A stretch of 64,000 nt of DNA from Ureibacillus composti (GCA_030348875.1 JAUCEP010000002.1:1877001-1941000); one strand, 5' to 3'. Numbered from the stretch's first letter, positions 9,217 to 19,142 are shown. The notes: generated from the sequence alone by a model not told the origin. Program-made: numbers and translations.

Positions 9217-10308
9217 ATGAAAATTCCTGTTCATACTGCTTCTCACTCATATGAAGTAATCATTGGAAATCGTATTTTAAAAGATGCCTTTTCATCGTTA
9301 AAAAAGCATGTAGAAGAAGCAGATCGTATTATTGTATTTACCGATGAAAATGTTTGGCAAGCACAACATGCCTACTTTCAAGAACAGTTCCCTGAACCGT
9401 TTGAAGTGTTTGTGATGCCAGCTGGTGAAACATGTAAAAGCTTTGAAAATTACTTTGCTGCACAAACATTTTTGCTAGAAAATAAAAGTACTCGTAAAAC
9501 ATTATTAATCGCGTTTGGTGGTGGAGCAGTGGGAGACCTTACAGGGTTCGCTGCTGCTACCTATATGCGCGGTATTCCATATATTCAAGTACCAACAACA
9601 ATTCTGGCACATGATTCTGCTGTTGGTGGCAAAACAGCCATAAACCATCCGCAAGGAAAAAATATGGTAGGTGCATTTTATCAGCCACAAGCTGTCGTTT
9701 ATGATACTGAATTTCTTTCATCATTAAGCGAAAAAGAAATGCGATCTGGTATGGCAGAGGTAATTAAACATGCTCTTATTTCTAATGAAAAGTGGCTAAT
9801 GGAGTTACTAGATTTATCATCCATAACAAAACTTTCTGATCATCAACTAGCTTCCCATTTGAGATCTGGTATTGAAGTGAAAGCGAAAATTGTCACCGAA
9901 GACGAAACGGAACAATCAGTTCGAAAATATTTAAACTTTGGGCATACATATGGACATGCTATTGAAGCTGCAGCAGGGTACGGTGGGCTAGCTCATGGTG
10001 AAGCAGTGATGATTGGAATGGTGTACGCTTTATTATTAAGCGAGCGCTATGGTCAAATCAACCGTGAGTTTACAAAATCCTTCTTACAATTTGCTATTGA
10101 TAAAGGTTACCCATTTGAAGGGGTATTCAATTATTCTTTTGATCAATTAAAAGATTATATGTTAAAAGATAAAAAAGCTGAATATGGTGTGTTAAATTTC
10201 GTTCTGTTATCAAAAATTGGAGAGCCATTTGTTCGTTCAATTGAGCTTTCAGAATGTAAAGAAGTAGATTTAGAATTAAGAGAACTTCTACAGGAGGTGG
10301 GTAAATGA
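9217..10308 (+). CDS. aroB: 3-dehydroquinate synthase
   Basis: AroB cyclises DAHP to 3-dehydroquinate, the second shikimate pathway step, using NAD and a divalent metal. It has 363 residues, with the NAD-binding FGGGAVGDLTGFAAATYMRG, the PTTILAHDSAVGGKTAIN block, and metal-ligand histidines in NFGHTYGHAIE and LAHGEAV. Three bases separate it from aroC and it overlaps aroH by 4 bases (ATGA), so translation is coupled. Confidence 0.97.
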   Translation: MKIPVHTASHSYEVIIGNRILKDAFSSLKKHVEEADRIIVFTDENVWQAQHAYFQEQFPEPFEVFVMPAGETCKSFENYFAAQTFLLENKSTRKTLLIAFGGGAVGDLTGFAAATYMRGIPYIQVPTTILAHDSAVGGKTAINHPQGKNMVGAFYQPQAVVYDTEFLSSLSEKEMRSGMAEVIKHALISNEKWLMELLDLSSITKLSDHQLASHLRSGIEVKAKIVTEDETEQSVRKYLNFGHTYGHAIEAAAGYGGLAHGEAVMIGMVYALLLSERYGQINREFTKSFLQFAIDKGYPFEGVFNYSFDQLKDYMLKDKKAEYGVLNFVLLSKIGEPFVRSIELSECKEVDLELRELLQEVGK

Positions 10309-10667
10309 TTCGCGGAGTTAGAGGAGCAGTCACGATTGAAGAAGACAATCCCGAACTTATATATAGTGAAACAGTTCATTTAGTACAAGAAATTACGAAG
10401 GTGAACGAAATTGACCCAGAAGATATTATTTCAGTGTTAATTTCAACAACACCTGACATAACGTCAGCTTTTCCTGCAAAAGCAGTTCGATCATTAGATG
10501 GCTGGCAATACGTTCCGACAATGTGTATGCATGAAATGAACGTACCGAATGCATTACCACTTTGTATTCGTGTTTTACTACATGTGAACTTAGAGGTTTC
10601 ACAAAAGGATGTAAAACATGTTTATTTAAATGACGCAGTGAAATTAAGACCTGATTTAGTGAAATAA
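10305..10667 (+). CDS. aroH: Chorismate mutase, AroH class
   Basis: This monofunctional chorismate mutase makes prephenate from chorismate. It has 120 residues and starts MIRGVRGAVTIEEDN, the signature of the trimeric AroH class. The active-site arginine is seen in RGVRGA, and the CIRVLLHVN strand is present. In B. subtilis the trp operon follows directly; here hisC follows after 28 bases. Confidence 0.96.
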   Translation: MIRGVRGAVTIEEDNPELIYSETVHLVQEITKVNEIDPEDIISVLISTTPDITSAFPAKAVRSLDGWQYVPTMCMHEMNVPNALPLCIRVLLHVNLEVSQKDVKHVYLNDAVKLRPDLVK

Positions 10668-10695
10668 TGATTTTAAATTGAAGGAGACGTTTAAA

Positions 10696-11796
10696 ATGAA
10701 ATGGAAACAACAACTGAATGGCATGAAAGCATACAAACCTGGTAAACCAATTGAAGAAGTAAAAAGAGAATTTGGTTTAGATGAAGTAGTAAAACTTGCA
10801 TCTAATGAAAATCCTTATGGTTACTCTCCAAAAGTAAAAGCGTTTTTAGAATCAGATTATACGAACCATGCAATTTACCCTGATGGATATGCACAAAGCC
10901 TTCGTACTGTCGTTGCCGAGTACCTAGGAGTTAAAGAAAGTGAACTTATTTTCGGTAATGGTTCAGATGATTTAATCGCGATCTTAACTCGTGCGTTACT
11001 ATATCCTGGTGTAAACACTGTAATGGCTACTCCTTCATTCTCTCAATATAAACATAATGCAGAAATCGAAGGGGCAGAAGTACGTGAAGTTCCTTTAAAG
11101 AATAGAAAACATGATTTAGAAGCAATGCTAAATGCAATTGATGAAAACACATCTATCGTTTGGGTATGTAATCCTAACAACCCTACAGGTACAATCGTTT
11201 CTGAAGAAGAGTTAAAAGCGTTCTTAGCAAAAGTACCTTCGGAAGTACTTGTTGTTTTAGATGAAGCTTACTTTGAATACGTAAATGATCCAGCTTACCA
11301 AAATACATTACCGTATGTTCAACAGTACCCGAATGTAGTAGTAATGCGAACATTCTCTAAAGCTTATGGACTAGCTTCATTCCGAGTGGGTTACTTAGTA
11401 GGTCAAGAAGATGTAGTTGCTAAACTAGATCCAGTTCGTGCACCTTTCAATAACACAATACTAAGCCAAAAAGTAGCGATTGTTGCTTTAAATGACCAAC
11501 AGTTCATTACTGAATGTTGTGAAGCAAACGAAAAAGGAAAGCAACAATATGTTGAGTTCTGTGAGAAACATGGTTTAGACTATTACCCATCTCAAACAAA
11601 CTTCATCTTATTTGAAGTAAAAGCTGATAGTGATTTAGTTTTCCAAGAAATGATGAAACGTGGATTCATTATTCGCAGTGGTAATGCACTAGGTACTCCA
11701 GGTTATATCCGTGTAACAATTGGTACGGAACAACAGAACAGCAAATTCTTAGGACTTCTTGAAGAGGTATTAACTGAACAAGGGGTATTTGCATGA
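10696..11796 (+). CDS. hisC: Histidinol-phosphate aminotransferase (also aromatic)
   Basis: This PLP-dependent class I/II aminotransferase converts imidazole-acetol phosphate to histidinol phosphate, and in Bacillus also transaminates aromatic keto acids, which explains its place before tyrA. It has 366 residues. The family motifs ASNENPYG, FGNGSDDLI, CNPNNPTGT, DEAYFEY and the PLP lysine in TFSKAYGLA are visible. The ATG at 10696 follows AAGGAG at 10681. It overlaps tyrA by 4 bases. Confidence 0.96.
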   Translation: MKWKQQLNGMKAYKPGKPIEEVKREFGLDEVVKLASNENPYGYSPKVKAFLESDYTNHAIYPDGYAQSLRTVVAEYLGVKESELIFGNGSDDLIAILTRALLYPGVNTVMATPSFSQYKHNAEIEGAEVREVPLKNRKHDLEAMLNAIDENTSIVWVCNPNNPTGTIVSEEELKAFLAKVPSEVLVVLDEAYFEYVNDPAYQNTLPYVQQYPNVVVMRTFSKAYGLASFRVGYLVGQEDVVAKLDPVRAPFNNTILSQKVAIVALNDQQFITECCEANEKGKQQYVEFCEKHGLDYYPSQTNFILFEVKADSDLVFQEMMKRGFIIRSGNALGTPGYIRVTIGTEQQNSKFLGLLEEVLTEQGVFA

Positions 11797-12890
11797 TACG
11801 CAATGTCTTAGTCATTGGACTTGGATTAATTGGGGGGTCAATTGCCTTATCTTGTCAAAAGGCTCCCCATACAAAAGTATATGGTTATGACATTAATGAA
11901 CAAACAAGGGAACTTGCTTCAAGTTTAGAAATTGTTCATGAAGTTGTTGATGATGTAATCCAAGCTGCAAAATTGGCCGATATCATTATTTTTGGCACAC
12001 CAGTTAGCGCAACATTAAATTGGATGGAACAGTTAAAATCATGGCAATTAAAGAGCGGTGTGATTGTGACTGATACCGGCAGTACAAAAGGGTTAATAAT
12101 GAAGAAGGCAGAAGAATTACAACAATTAGGTATTACTTTTATTGGGGGTCACCCGATGGCAGGGTCCCATAAGAGTGGGATTAATGCAGCAAAACCTTAC
12201 CTATTAGAAAATGCCTATTATATGTTAACTCCACTTAAAAATGAAAGTACAGATAAAATCGAGTCATTGGAACAACTTTTAAAGTTTACATTTGCTAAAA
12301 TTATTAAAGTCGATTCTTTTGAACATGATCATATGACAGCAGTAGTAAGTCATTTTCCTCACATCGTTGCAGCATCTTTAGTTCGTCAATTCGATCTTGA
12401 AAATCAAAAGTACCCAATGACGAGTTTGTTAGCCGCAGGAGGATTCCGTGATATTACACGAATTGCTTCTTCTAATCCAATTATGTGGCGCGATATTGTT
12501 TTACAAAATCGTGATGAGTTAATTGATCAATTAGACTCATGGGTTATTGAAATGAACAATGTAAAAGATTTAATTCTTAAAAATGATGATGAATTAATTG
12601 AACAATATTTTGCTGGGGCAAAGCAGGTTCGTGATAATCTCCCTGTTTCTACTGGCGCCTTTTATTCAACATACGATTTATATGTTGATATTCCTGACTA
12701 TCCAGGTGTTATTTCTGAAGTAACAGGGTATTTAGCTGAGGAAAATATAAGTATTACGAATATTCGTGTGGTTGAAGCACGTGAAGATGTATTCGGTATT
12801 TTAGTTATTAGCTTCCAAAGTGCTGTTGATCGTGATCTTGCTGAAAAATGTATTAAACAACGAACTCAATTTGAAATGTATGTTTCATAA
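11793..12890 (+). CDS. tyrA: Prephenate dehydrogenase
   Basis: TyrA oxidatively decarboxylates prephenate to 4-hydroxyphenylpyruvate for tyrosine. It has 365 residues. The NAD-binding GLGLIGGSIAL is at the N-terminus, the catalytic GGHPMAGSHKSGI is near residue 123, and a C-terminal ACT domain (from about residue 290, YDLYVDIPDYPGVISEVTG) probably mediates tyrosine feedback. Translation is coupled to hisC. Confidence 0.96.
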   Translation: MIRNVLVIGLGLIGGSIALSCQKAPHTKVYGYDINEQTRELASSLEIVHEVVDDVIQAAKLADIIIFGTPVSATLNWMEQLKSWQLKSGVIVTDTGSTKGLIMKKAEELQQLGITFIGGHPMAGSHKSGINAAKPYLLENAYYMLTPLKNESTDKIESLEQLLKFTFAKIIKVDSFEHDHMTAVVSHFPHIVAASLVRQFDLENQKYPMTSLLAAGGFRDITRIASSNPIMWRDIVLQNRDELIDQLDSWVIEMNNVKDLILKNDDELIEQYFAGAKQVRDNLPVSTGAFYSTYDLYVDIPDYPGVISEVTGYLAEENISITNIRVVEAREDVFGILVISFQSAVDRDLAEKCIKQRTQFEMYVS

Positions 12891-12930
12891 TTGAAACTCA
12901 TACAAAGGCTTGATGAAAGGAGTGTTTATA

Positions 12931-14223
12931 TTGACTTCTAAAGTATTAGAATTTAGAAACCCTAGTTTACAGGGGACGATTACTGTTCCTGGGGATAAAT
13001 CAATTTCTCATCGAGCAGTCATGTTTGGTGCCATTGCAAAAGGACAAACGACTGTTAGTGGATTTTTACTTGGTGAGGATTGTTTAAGTACAATTGATTG
13101 TTTTAGAAAACTCGGCGTTGACATAAAAGTAGACGGTACGAATGTTACTGTTACGAGTGATGGCATTGATGAATGGAAAGAACCGAAAGAAGTATTATAT
13201 ACAGGTAACTCAGGAACGACGACTAGATTAATGCTAGGGATCCTTTCAGGAACAAGTTTACATACGATTATGACAGGTGATGCTTCTATTGGTAAACGTC
13301 CTATGCGTCGAGTGGTTGACCCATTACGCCAAATGGGCGCACAAATCGCAGGACGTGATAATGGTCAATTTACGCCATTAGCAATTCAAGGGACAAAATT
13401 ACAAGCAATTGATTACTCAATGCCTGTTGCGAGTGCACAAGTCAAATCTGCTGTACTTTTAGCTGGACTACGAGCAGAGGGAACAACAATTGTTAGAGAA
13501 AAGGAAATATCGCGTGATCATACAGAAAGAATGTTAAGACAATTTGGTGCTGAAATTACCGCTGAAGATGGAGTGATTTCTTTCAAAGGCGGCCAACACC
13601 TTCAAGGAACACATGTAAATGTACCTGGTGATATTTCTTCTGCTGCGTTTTTCTTAGTTGCCGGCTCAATTGTTCCAAATAGCGAAATTGTAATGACAAA
13701 TGTTGGTGTGAATCCAACGCGTGCAGGAATCATTGAAGTTCTAGAACAAATGGGCGCGAATATGTCTGTGAAAATTGAAGATGAACAATCTGCAGAACCA
13801 ACAGCAACCGTTACAATCCAAACTTCTGAATTAAATGGTACAACAATTGAAGGAGATATAATTCCTCGTCTTATTGATGAAATTCCTATCATTGCACTTC
13901 TTGCTACACAAGCAAACGGTACAACAGTTATTCGTGACGCTGAAGAGTTAAAAGTAAAAGAAACAGATCGTATAACGGCTGTTGTAACGGAACTTAAAAA
14001 ACTAGGTGCAGACATTGAAGCGACTGAGGACGGAATGATTATCAATGGTCCAACTAAATTAAACGGAGCAAGCTTAAAATCATATGGTGACCATCGAATC
14101 GGTATGATGGCAGCAGTAGCTTCTTTAATTAGTGAAACACCGATTGAATTAGATGATGCGGAATGTATCGCAGTTTCATATCCGACATTTTTCGAACATC
14201 TAAATAATCTACTTGTTCAGTAA
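12931..14223 (+). CDS. aroA: EPSP synthase (class II type)
   Basis: This enzyme joins shikimate-3-phosphate and PEP to give EPSP (aroE in B. subtilis). It has 430 residues from the TTG at 12931, which has GAAAGGAGTG at 12915-12924; an in-frame ATG at 12910 would precede this ribosome-binding site. All four motifs used to define glyphosate-insensitive class II enzymes are seen: GDKS, RDHTE (RxHxE), SAQVK (SAQxK) and NPTR (NxTR). Class membership is established-family knowledge; sensitivity was not tested. Confidence 0.96.
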   Translation: MTSKVLEFRNPSLQGTITVPGDKSISHRAVMFGAIAKGQTTVSGFLLGEDCLSTIDCFRKLGVDIKVDGTNVTVTSDGIDEWKEPKEVLYTGNSGTTTRLMLGILSGTSLHTIMTGDASIGKRPMRRVVDPLRQMGAQIAGRDNGQFTPLAIQGTKLQAIDYSMPVASAQVKSAVLLAGLRAEGTTIVREKEISRDHTERMLRQFGAEITAEDGVISFKGGQHLQGTHVNVPGDISSAAFFLVAGSIVPNSEIVMTNVGVNPTRAGIIEVLEQMGANMSVKIEDEQSAEPTATVTIQTSELNGTTIEGDIIPRLIDEIPIIALLATQANGTTVIRDAEELKVKETDRITAVVTELKKLGADIEATEDGMIINGPTKLNGASLKSYGDHRIGMMAAVASLISETPIELDDAECIAVSYPTFFEHLNNLLVQ

Positions 14224-14296
14224 TTGAAGATCAACCGAATCTATACTTCTACTCGAGTATTTTTCGTAACTGATTCTCAATGACAGTTTAACAGTT

Positions 14297-14333
14297 AGGG
14301 TCTCCACGTTAAGTGGCGGACCTTTTTCTTGTT
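14297..14333 (+). terminator. Probable terminator of the aro cluster
   Basis: GGTC..CC and GG..GACC form a stem interrupted by a small internal loop, followed by TTTTTCTTG. Moderate strength. Confidence 0.5.
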
Positions 14334-14389
14334 TCTAATAGATTAGTCATGTAGCATAGTATTGATAATATAGAGATAAGGTGAACATA

Positions 14390-15646
14390 ATGACAAATGT
14401 AGCGAACGAAATGATTTCTGCCATACAAAATGGGGAACTACAAACAATTAATAATTTATTAGATTCTGTTTTATTAAATGAAGAGCCAGATTTGCAATAT
14501 GAAATTGCTGATTTATTAATGCAATATGGCTATTTAAATGAAGCAAATCGAGTGTATGAACATTTACAGTTCATCTTTCCTGATGAAGCACAACTTTCTA
14601 TCGACCGAGCATCTGTCTTAATTGAATTAGGGGAAGAGGATGAGGCTTTAAATTTATTATTAGCGATAGATTCACAGGCACCTGAATACCCGCAAAGTCT
14701 TCTAGTACTAGCGGATTATTACCAAATGCAAGGATTATATGAGGTTGCGGAACAGCGAATTAATGAAGCATTACACTTATTACCTAATGAGCCACTTTTA
14801 CAATTTGCTAAAGCGGAACTATTATTTGAAACAGGACGCTTTACTGAGGCCGCTCGTATTTATGAAGAGTTACATGGGAACGACAAATCATTTGCTGGAA
14901 TACTCCTAGCAGAAAGACTTGCTGAAGTATATCGTTCCGGAGGGGGCTATGAAACAGCATTAGAATATTACATGGAAGCCCTTGAGGAAAAAGTAGCACC
15001 AGACTTATTATTTGGTTCCGCATATGCTGCATTCCAAGCCGAAAAATATGAACTAGCAATTAAACAATTAGAAGATTTAAAAGAATTGGATCCAGATTAC
15101 TTTAGCGCTTATTTATTATTATCTGAGAGTTATGCAATGTTAGAGGATAATAAAAGAGCTTATTCTGTTATTTGTGAAGGTTTGAAACGTGATGAATATG
15201 ACAAATCATTTTATTTATTGGCAGCTAAGCTAGCATTAAAGAATGGACGACCTGAACAAGCTGTTGAACATTTATATGAGGCAATTGCACTTGATCCTGA
15301 ATATATGGAAGCACTTCTAATATTGATGTCAATTTATGAAAAAGAGGAGCGTTCTGAAGAAATAATTGAATTATTTGAAAATTTAACAAAAGATAATTTT
15401 AGCTGGACAGCGTTATATCCTTTCGTGGCGCACGCTTACGACAAAGTTGAACAATTTGAACGCGCATACGAAATTTACAACACAGCATATAATGATTTTA
15501 AGGAAGAGCCGTCGTTTCTAGAAAAATATTGTTATTTCTTAATAGAAGACGGTAAAAGGGATGAAGCCCGAGAAATTGCTAAGCAATTGATTTCCTTACA
15601 GCCAACTGAACAACAATGGTTTGATTTGCTTAACACTCTTGATTAA
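14390..15646 (+). CDS. ypiA: Tetratricopeptide repeat protein (YpiA)
   Basis: This 418-residue protein is built almost entirely of TPR-like helix pairs; repeats such as YLNEANRVYEHLQFIFPDE, YEVAEQRINEALHLLPNEP and PEQAVEHLYEAIALDPEY recur about every 34 residues. No signal peptide or membrane segment is seen, so it should be a cytoplasmic protein-protein scaffold. The molecular role is not known to me. The ATG at 14390 follows AAGGTG. It lies 15 bases before ypiB, as in B. subtilis. Confidence 0.9.
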   Translation: MTNVANEMISAIQNGELQTINNLLDSVLLNEEPDLQYEIADLLMQYGYLNEANRVYEHLQFIFPDEAQLSIDRASVLIELGEEDEALNLLLAIDSQAPEYPQSLLVLADYYQMQGLYEVAEQRINEALHLLPNEPLLQFAKAELLFETGRFTEAARIYEELHGNDKSFAGILLAERLAEVYRSGGGYETALEYYMEALEEKVAPDLLFGSAYAAFQAEKYELAIKQLEDLKELDPDYFSAYLLLSESYAMLEDNKRAYSVICEGLKRDEYDKSFYLLAAKLALKNGRPEQAVEHLYEAIALDPEYMEALLILMSIYEKEERSEEIIELFENLTKDNFSWTALYPFVAHAYDKVEQFERAYEIYNTAYNDFKEEPSFLEKYCYFLIEDGKRDEAREIAKQLISLQPTEQQWFDLLNTLD

Positions 15647-15661
15647 AAGGAGGGATAGCTA

Positions 15662-16216
15662 ATGACTTCTTCCGTTCCGCTCGTTGATAAAAAGAACTTT
15701 GTCCGTTGGTTTTTGAAAAATTTTCAATTGAAAAGAAGAGAATGTGTTTGGATTTTAAATTATTTGTTGAGTAATGATAATTTATTAGAAAACATTCATT
15801 TCGTTGAAGAAGCTCACTATTGCCCACGAGCAATTGTCATGTCTTCTGTGGATTCGAACGGTGTTCCATTTCGGTTTTATAAAGGGAACATTATGACGTC
15901 AGATGCAGAAAAGTCTTTTCATGATTTACGTTTACATCCGAGTGAAAGCATGTACATTCAGTTGAATTTCCCAAATATCCCACCAAGTCAGCAGTATTTA
16001 GCAGTGCTTGAAGAAAATCCTCATATGCCGAAATACTTGCACATTAATGAAAAAGACCGAATTATTGCTGAAGAATTATTAAATAACAGCTTATTAGCAT
16101 TTCAAGAAGAAAAATTGTTGCGAGAAATTGACGAAGCGTTAGATCTTGGAGACAAAGAACGTTTTATTAAGCTATCCAATTTACTTCAAACATTGAAACA
16201 GACATCTAATAATTAA
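15662..16216 (+). CDS. ypiB: UPF0302 family protein YpiB
   Basis: This 184-residue cytoplasmic protein is recognised by [20 protein letters not shown] at the N-terminus and the C-terminal [20 protein letters not shown] region, which is the short IDEAL domain. IDEAL segments are found in several Bacillota proteins and are thought to mediate binding to partners. Function is otherwise unknown. It is co-transcribed with ypiA (AAGGAGGG upstream) and is closed by a strong terminator. Confidence 0.9.
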   Translation: MTSSVPLVDKKNFVRWFLKNFQLKRRECVWILNYLLSNDNLLENIHFVEEAHYCPRAIVMSSVDSNGVPFRFYKGNIMTSDAEKSFHDLRLHPSESMYIQLNFPNIPPSQQYLAVLEENPHMPKYLHINEKDRIIAEELLNNSLLAFQEEKLLREIDEALDLGDKERFIKLSNLLQTLKQTSNN

Positions 16217-16217
16217 T

Positions 16218-16263
16218 CTTATTCAGTCGGGAAAAACCTCGACTGAATAAGATATTCTTTTTC
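16218..16263 (+). terminator. Rho-independent terminator of ypiAB
   Basis: CTTATTCAGTCG pairs perfectly with CGACTGAATAAG around a 10-base loop; a T-rich tract follows. Confidence 0.85.
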
Positions 16264-16478
16264 TTCGGTTAAACATGACTATTATAAAAAATTAATCAAC
16301 TTCCTATTATGACTTAGTAAAAACTAGGTAACACATAGCTCTTTTAGTAAAAAAGAAGAGAAAAATTCTTATAAATACGCTTTTTGCGTATTTTTACATA
16401 AAAATTTCAAAGAATAATTTATACTTATAATGATATTTGGCAAACATTAGAGGTAGAGGTTTATGGAGGAGAGTATTC

Positions 16479-16928
16479 GTGATATTTAGTGTAAAAGATG
16501 TACAACAATTTCAGACGCAAAAAGATTTTATAGATACGGCAATTATTCCATTGCTTTCAATAAATTTTGCTGATTCATCGATCAAACAAAGTAGTTCTGC
16601 TGCAGAATTTATGATGTCATTAACAAATTTTATCGAACAACAATTTAAGGGACGGCTAATGGTAATGCCACCATTTTCTTACACGGAGGAAACAAAAAAA
16701 GGCCTTGATGTAAATGCAATCAAGGACGAGCTTCATCGTGGTGGGTTTAAACATGTACTCTTTATTACAAGTGATCATAGTTGGACAAGCTTAAATAACC
16801 AAATTGATATTATTTGGTTACCAGCGATACCTCTTGAGTCAATGGACAAGGCTGTTAAAAAATCTGTCCTTGATGAGCAGTTAAAACAAGTAATTCCAGT
16901 ACTTTCTTCCAAATGGTCTCAAGTCTAG
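16479..16928 (+). CDS. ypiF: DUF2487 family protein YpiF
   Basis: This 149-residue cytoplasmic protein of unknown function sits directly before the qcr operon in B. subtilis and relatives. The GTG at 16479 is preferred (MIFSVKDVQQF) because ATGGAGGAGAG lies 8-15 bases upstream; an upstream in-frame ATG would contain that ribosome-binding site inside the coding region. The HVLFITSDHSWTSLNNQIDIIWLPAIP segment matches the family pattern. The 157 bases to qcrA carry a separate promoter. Confidence 0.85.
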   Translation: MIFSVKDVQQFQTQKDFIDTAIIPLLSINFADSSIKQSSSAAEFMMSLTNFIEQQFKGRLMVMPPFSYTEETKKGLDVNAIKDELHRGGFKHVLFITSDHSWTSLNNQIDIIWLPAIPLESMDKAVKKSVLDEQLKQVIPVLSSKWSQV

Positions 16929-16932
16929 AAAT

Positions 16933-17008
16933 TGTTTCAAGAAATGTTCACAAACTGTTCAAATCAAGAGAAACCAATATTGACCAACTAATTTTATTGA
17001 TATATCAT
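16933..17008 (+). promoter_or_regulatory. qcrA promoter with 11-bp phased repeats
   Basis: The promoter is TTGACC (16980-16985), 17 bases, TATCAT (17003-17008). Upstream, TTCA occurs at 16936, 16947 and 16958, exactly 11 bases apart, within TGTTTCA, TGTTCA and TGTTCA. The middle unit TTCACAAA is the reverse complement of TTTGTGAA, close to the TTTGTGAAT motif described for ResD. One-turn spacing upstream of -35 suits an activator. Confidence 0.5.
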
Positions 17009-17085
17009 AGATATGTCCTAGTATTACTACTATTTGTAAAAAGTATGTCCATTGGACTGACCTTTTAGTTAGGGGGGGGAAAAAG

Positions 17086-17589
17086 ATGAGTAACAATCGA
17101 GTTACAAGACGTCAATTTCTTAACTACACTTTAACAGGTGTTGGTGGATTTATGGCGGCAGGTATGTTAATGCCAATGGTGCGTTTTGCAATTGATCCAG
17201 CTCTACAAACTAAAGCTGAAGGTGATTTTGTGCAAACTAGCACAAAAATTGCAGATATTACGGAAGAACCTACAAAAATCGACTTTTCATATGAGCAAGT
17301 TGATGCTTGGTACAAGTCTGAAGTAACAGATGCTGCTTGGGTGTATAAGAGCGGAGATACAATTATTGCACTTTCACCAGTATGTAAACATCTAGGTTGT
17401 ACAGTAAACTGGGCTGGTGACGCAGCTCACCCAGATCAATTCTTCTGTGCTTGTCACGGTGGACGTTATGAGAAAAATGGTAAAAACATTCCAGGAACAC
17501 CACCAACAGGTCCGTTAGACGAGTATGAAGTTTCAGAAAAAGATGGTTTTTTACTGCTTGGGAAAAAAATCGCAAATACTTTAGTTTAA
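17086..17589 (+). CDS. qcrA: Menaquinol:cytochrome c reductase, Rieske subunit
   Basis: This is the iron-sulfur subunit of the bc-type complex that moves electrons from menaquinol to cytochrome c. It has 167 residues. TRRQF at residues 7-11 followed by a hydrophobic segment (about 14-34) indicates a Tat-dependent membrane anchor. The Rieske ligands are C100/H102 (CKHLGC) and C121/H124 (CACHGG), with C105-C123 forming the disulfide. It is first in qcrABC, with 21 bases to qcrB. Confidence 0.97.
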   Translation: MSNNRVTRRQFLNYTLTGVGGFMAAGMLMPMVRFAIDPALQTKAEGDFVQTSTKIADITEEPTKIDFSYEQVDAWYKSEVTDAAWVYKSGDTIIALSPVCKHLGCTVNWAGDAAHPDQFFCACHGGRYEKNGKNIPGTPPTGPLDEYEVSEKDGFLLLGKKIANTLV

Positions 17590-17610
17590 TTAGTTAGGGG
17601 GTAGACAATT

Positions 17611-18285
17611 GTGCTAAACAAAATTTATGATTGGGTCGATGAGCGATTAGATATTACACCAATTTGGCGTGATATTGCCGACCACGAAGTGCCAGAGCAC
17701 GTTAACCCTGCACATCACTTTTCAGCATTCGTTTACTGTTTTGGTGGATTAACATTCTTCATTACTGTAATCCAAATTTTGTCAGGTATGTTCTTAACAA
17801 TGTACTATGTACCAGACGTAGAGAATGCATGGAAATCAGTTTATTATTTACAAAACGAAGTAGCTTTCGGTGAAATCGTACGTGGTATGCACCACTGGGG
17901 AGCTTCATTAGTTATCGTAATGATGTTCTTACATACACTTCGTGTATTCTTCACAGGTTCTTATAAGAAACCTCGTGAGTTAAACTGGATTGTAGGTGTT
18001 TTAATTTTCTGTGTAATGTTAGGTTTAGGGTTCACAGGATATTTACTTCCTTGGGACATGAAGGCGTTATTTGCAACAAAAGTAGGGATTCAAATTGCTG
18101 CTTCAGTGCCATTTATCGGTGAATTAATTAAAATCTTACTTGCTGGTGATTCAACAATTCTTGGGGCGCAAACACTTACACGTTTCTTTGCAATCCATGT
18201 CTTCTTCTTACCAGCAGTATTATTTGCATTACTTGCAGCACACTTTGTGATGATCCGACGTCAAGGTATCTCAGGTCCACTATGA
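17611..18285 (+). CDS. qcrB: Menaquinol:cytochrome c reductase, cytochrome b subunit
   Basis: QcrB is the b6-like, four-helix cytochrome b subunit that carries the quinol sites and two b hemes. It has 224 residues and a GTG start with GTTAGGGGGTAG upstream. Heme-ligand histidines are in GMHHWGASLV and in FFAIHVFFLP/AAHFVM. C43 in FVYCFGG matches the cysteine that binds an extra covalent heme c in B. subtilis QcrB and b6f complexes. Together with QcrA and QcrC it forms the membrane complex. Confidence 0.97.
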   Translation: MLNKIYDWVDERLDITPIWRDIADHEVPEHVNPAHHFSAFVYCFGGLTFFITVIQILSGMFLTMYYVPDVENAWKSVYYLQNEVAFGEIVRGMHHWGASLVIVMMFLHTLRVFFTGSYKKPRELNWIVGVLIFCVMLGLGFTGYLLPWDMKALFATKVGIQIAASVPFIGELIKILLAGDSTILGAQTLTRFFAIHVFFLPAVLFALLAAHFVMIRRQGISGPL

Positions 18286-18328
18286 TCTAAATAAAATGTT
18301 TTTATGATTTTCTAAAGGAGGGGACACT

Positions 18329-19132
18329 ATGCATCGCGGAAAAGGGATGAAATTCGTAGGCGATTCGCGTGTTGCACTTAATAATCGCAAACCGAATATT
18401 CCAAAAGATTATTCCGAGTATCCTGGCAAAACTGAAGCGTTTTGGCCTGATTTCTTATTAAAGGAATGGATGGTTGGTGCGGTATTCTTAATCGGTTATT
18501 TAATATTAACTGTTGCTCATCCATCACCATTAGAAGGTCCAGCTGATCCAACGAACGCTTCTTATATTCCGTTACCAGACTGGTACTTCTTGTTCTTATA
18601 TCAATTATTAAAATATACTTATGCTTCAGGTCCTTATAACGTTATTGGAGCAGTTGTTGTTCCTGGATTAGCTGTCGCAGCATTAATGTTAATGCCTTTC
18701 CTTGACAAAGGTCCAGAACGTAAACCTTCTAAGCGTCCTATTCCAACTGCACTTATGTTATTAACTGTTGCGTCAATGATTTATTTAACTTGGGAATCTG
18801 TTGCAAACCATGACTGGGAAGCAGCAAAAGCTCAAGGTGAAATTACAGATGAAGATTTAGGTTTAGTGCCTGATATTGAATATGATGAAAATTCAGAAGG
18901 TTTCTTAATCTTCTCAGGTGAACCTGGTAAGTCTTGTATTGCTTGTCATGGTGCAGATATGTCCGGTGGTGGAGCAGCACCTAGTCTATTAGGAAACGAA
19001 TTAACAGCTGAAGAGGTTGCAGAAGTAATTAAAAATGGTCGTGGCGCAATGCCAGCTGGTCAATTTAAAGGTACTGATGAAGAACTTCAAGTATTAGCTG
19101 AATTTATTGCAAGTTTAAAAGCTGAAGAATAG
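18329..19132 (+). CDS. qcrC: Menaquinol:cytochrome c reductase, cytochrome b/c subunit
   Basis: This fusion subunit of 267 residues combines a subunit-IV-like membrane part (three hydrophobic segments within about 45-155, with the PDWYFLF motif near the quinol site) and a C-terminal cytochrome c domain. Heme c attaches at C203-C206-H207 (CIACHG); MPAGQF supplies the likely axial methionine. AAAGGAGGGG precedes the ATG. The fusion avoids the need for a separate soluble cytochrome c1. A terminator follows. Confidence 0.97.
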   Translation: MHRGKGMKFVGDSRVALNNRKPNIPKDYSEYPGKTEAFWPDFLLKEWMVGAVFLIGYLILTVAHPSPLEGPADPTNASYIPLPDWYFLFLYQLLKYTYASGPYNVIGAVVVPGLAVAALMLMPFLDKGPERKPSKRPIPTALMLLTVASMIYLTWESVANHDWEAAKAQGEITDEDLGLVPDIEYDENSEGFLIFSGEPGKSCIACHGADMSGGGAAPSLLGNELTAEEVAEVIKNGRGAMPAGQFKGTDEELQVLAEFIASLKAEE

Positions 19133-19142
19133 TACAAGCTTA

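Noticed and set aside
13602-14045. 147-residue frame on the minus strand
   Set aside because: It lies wholly inside aroA, with no ribosome-binding site or family similarity.
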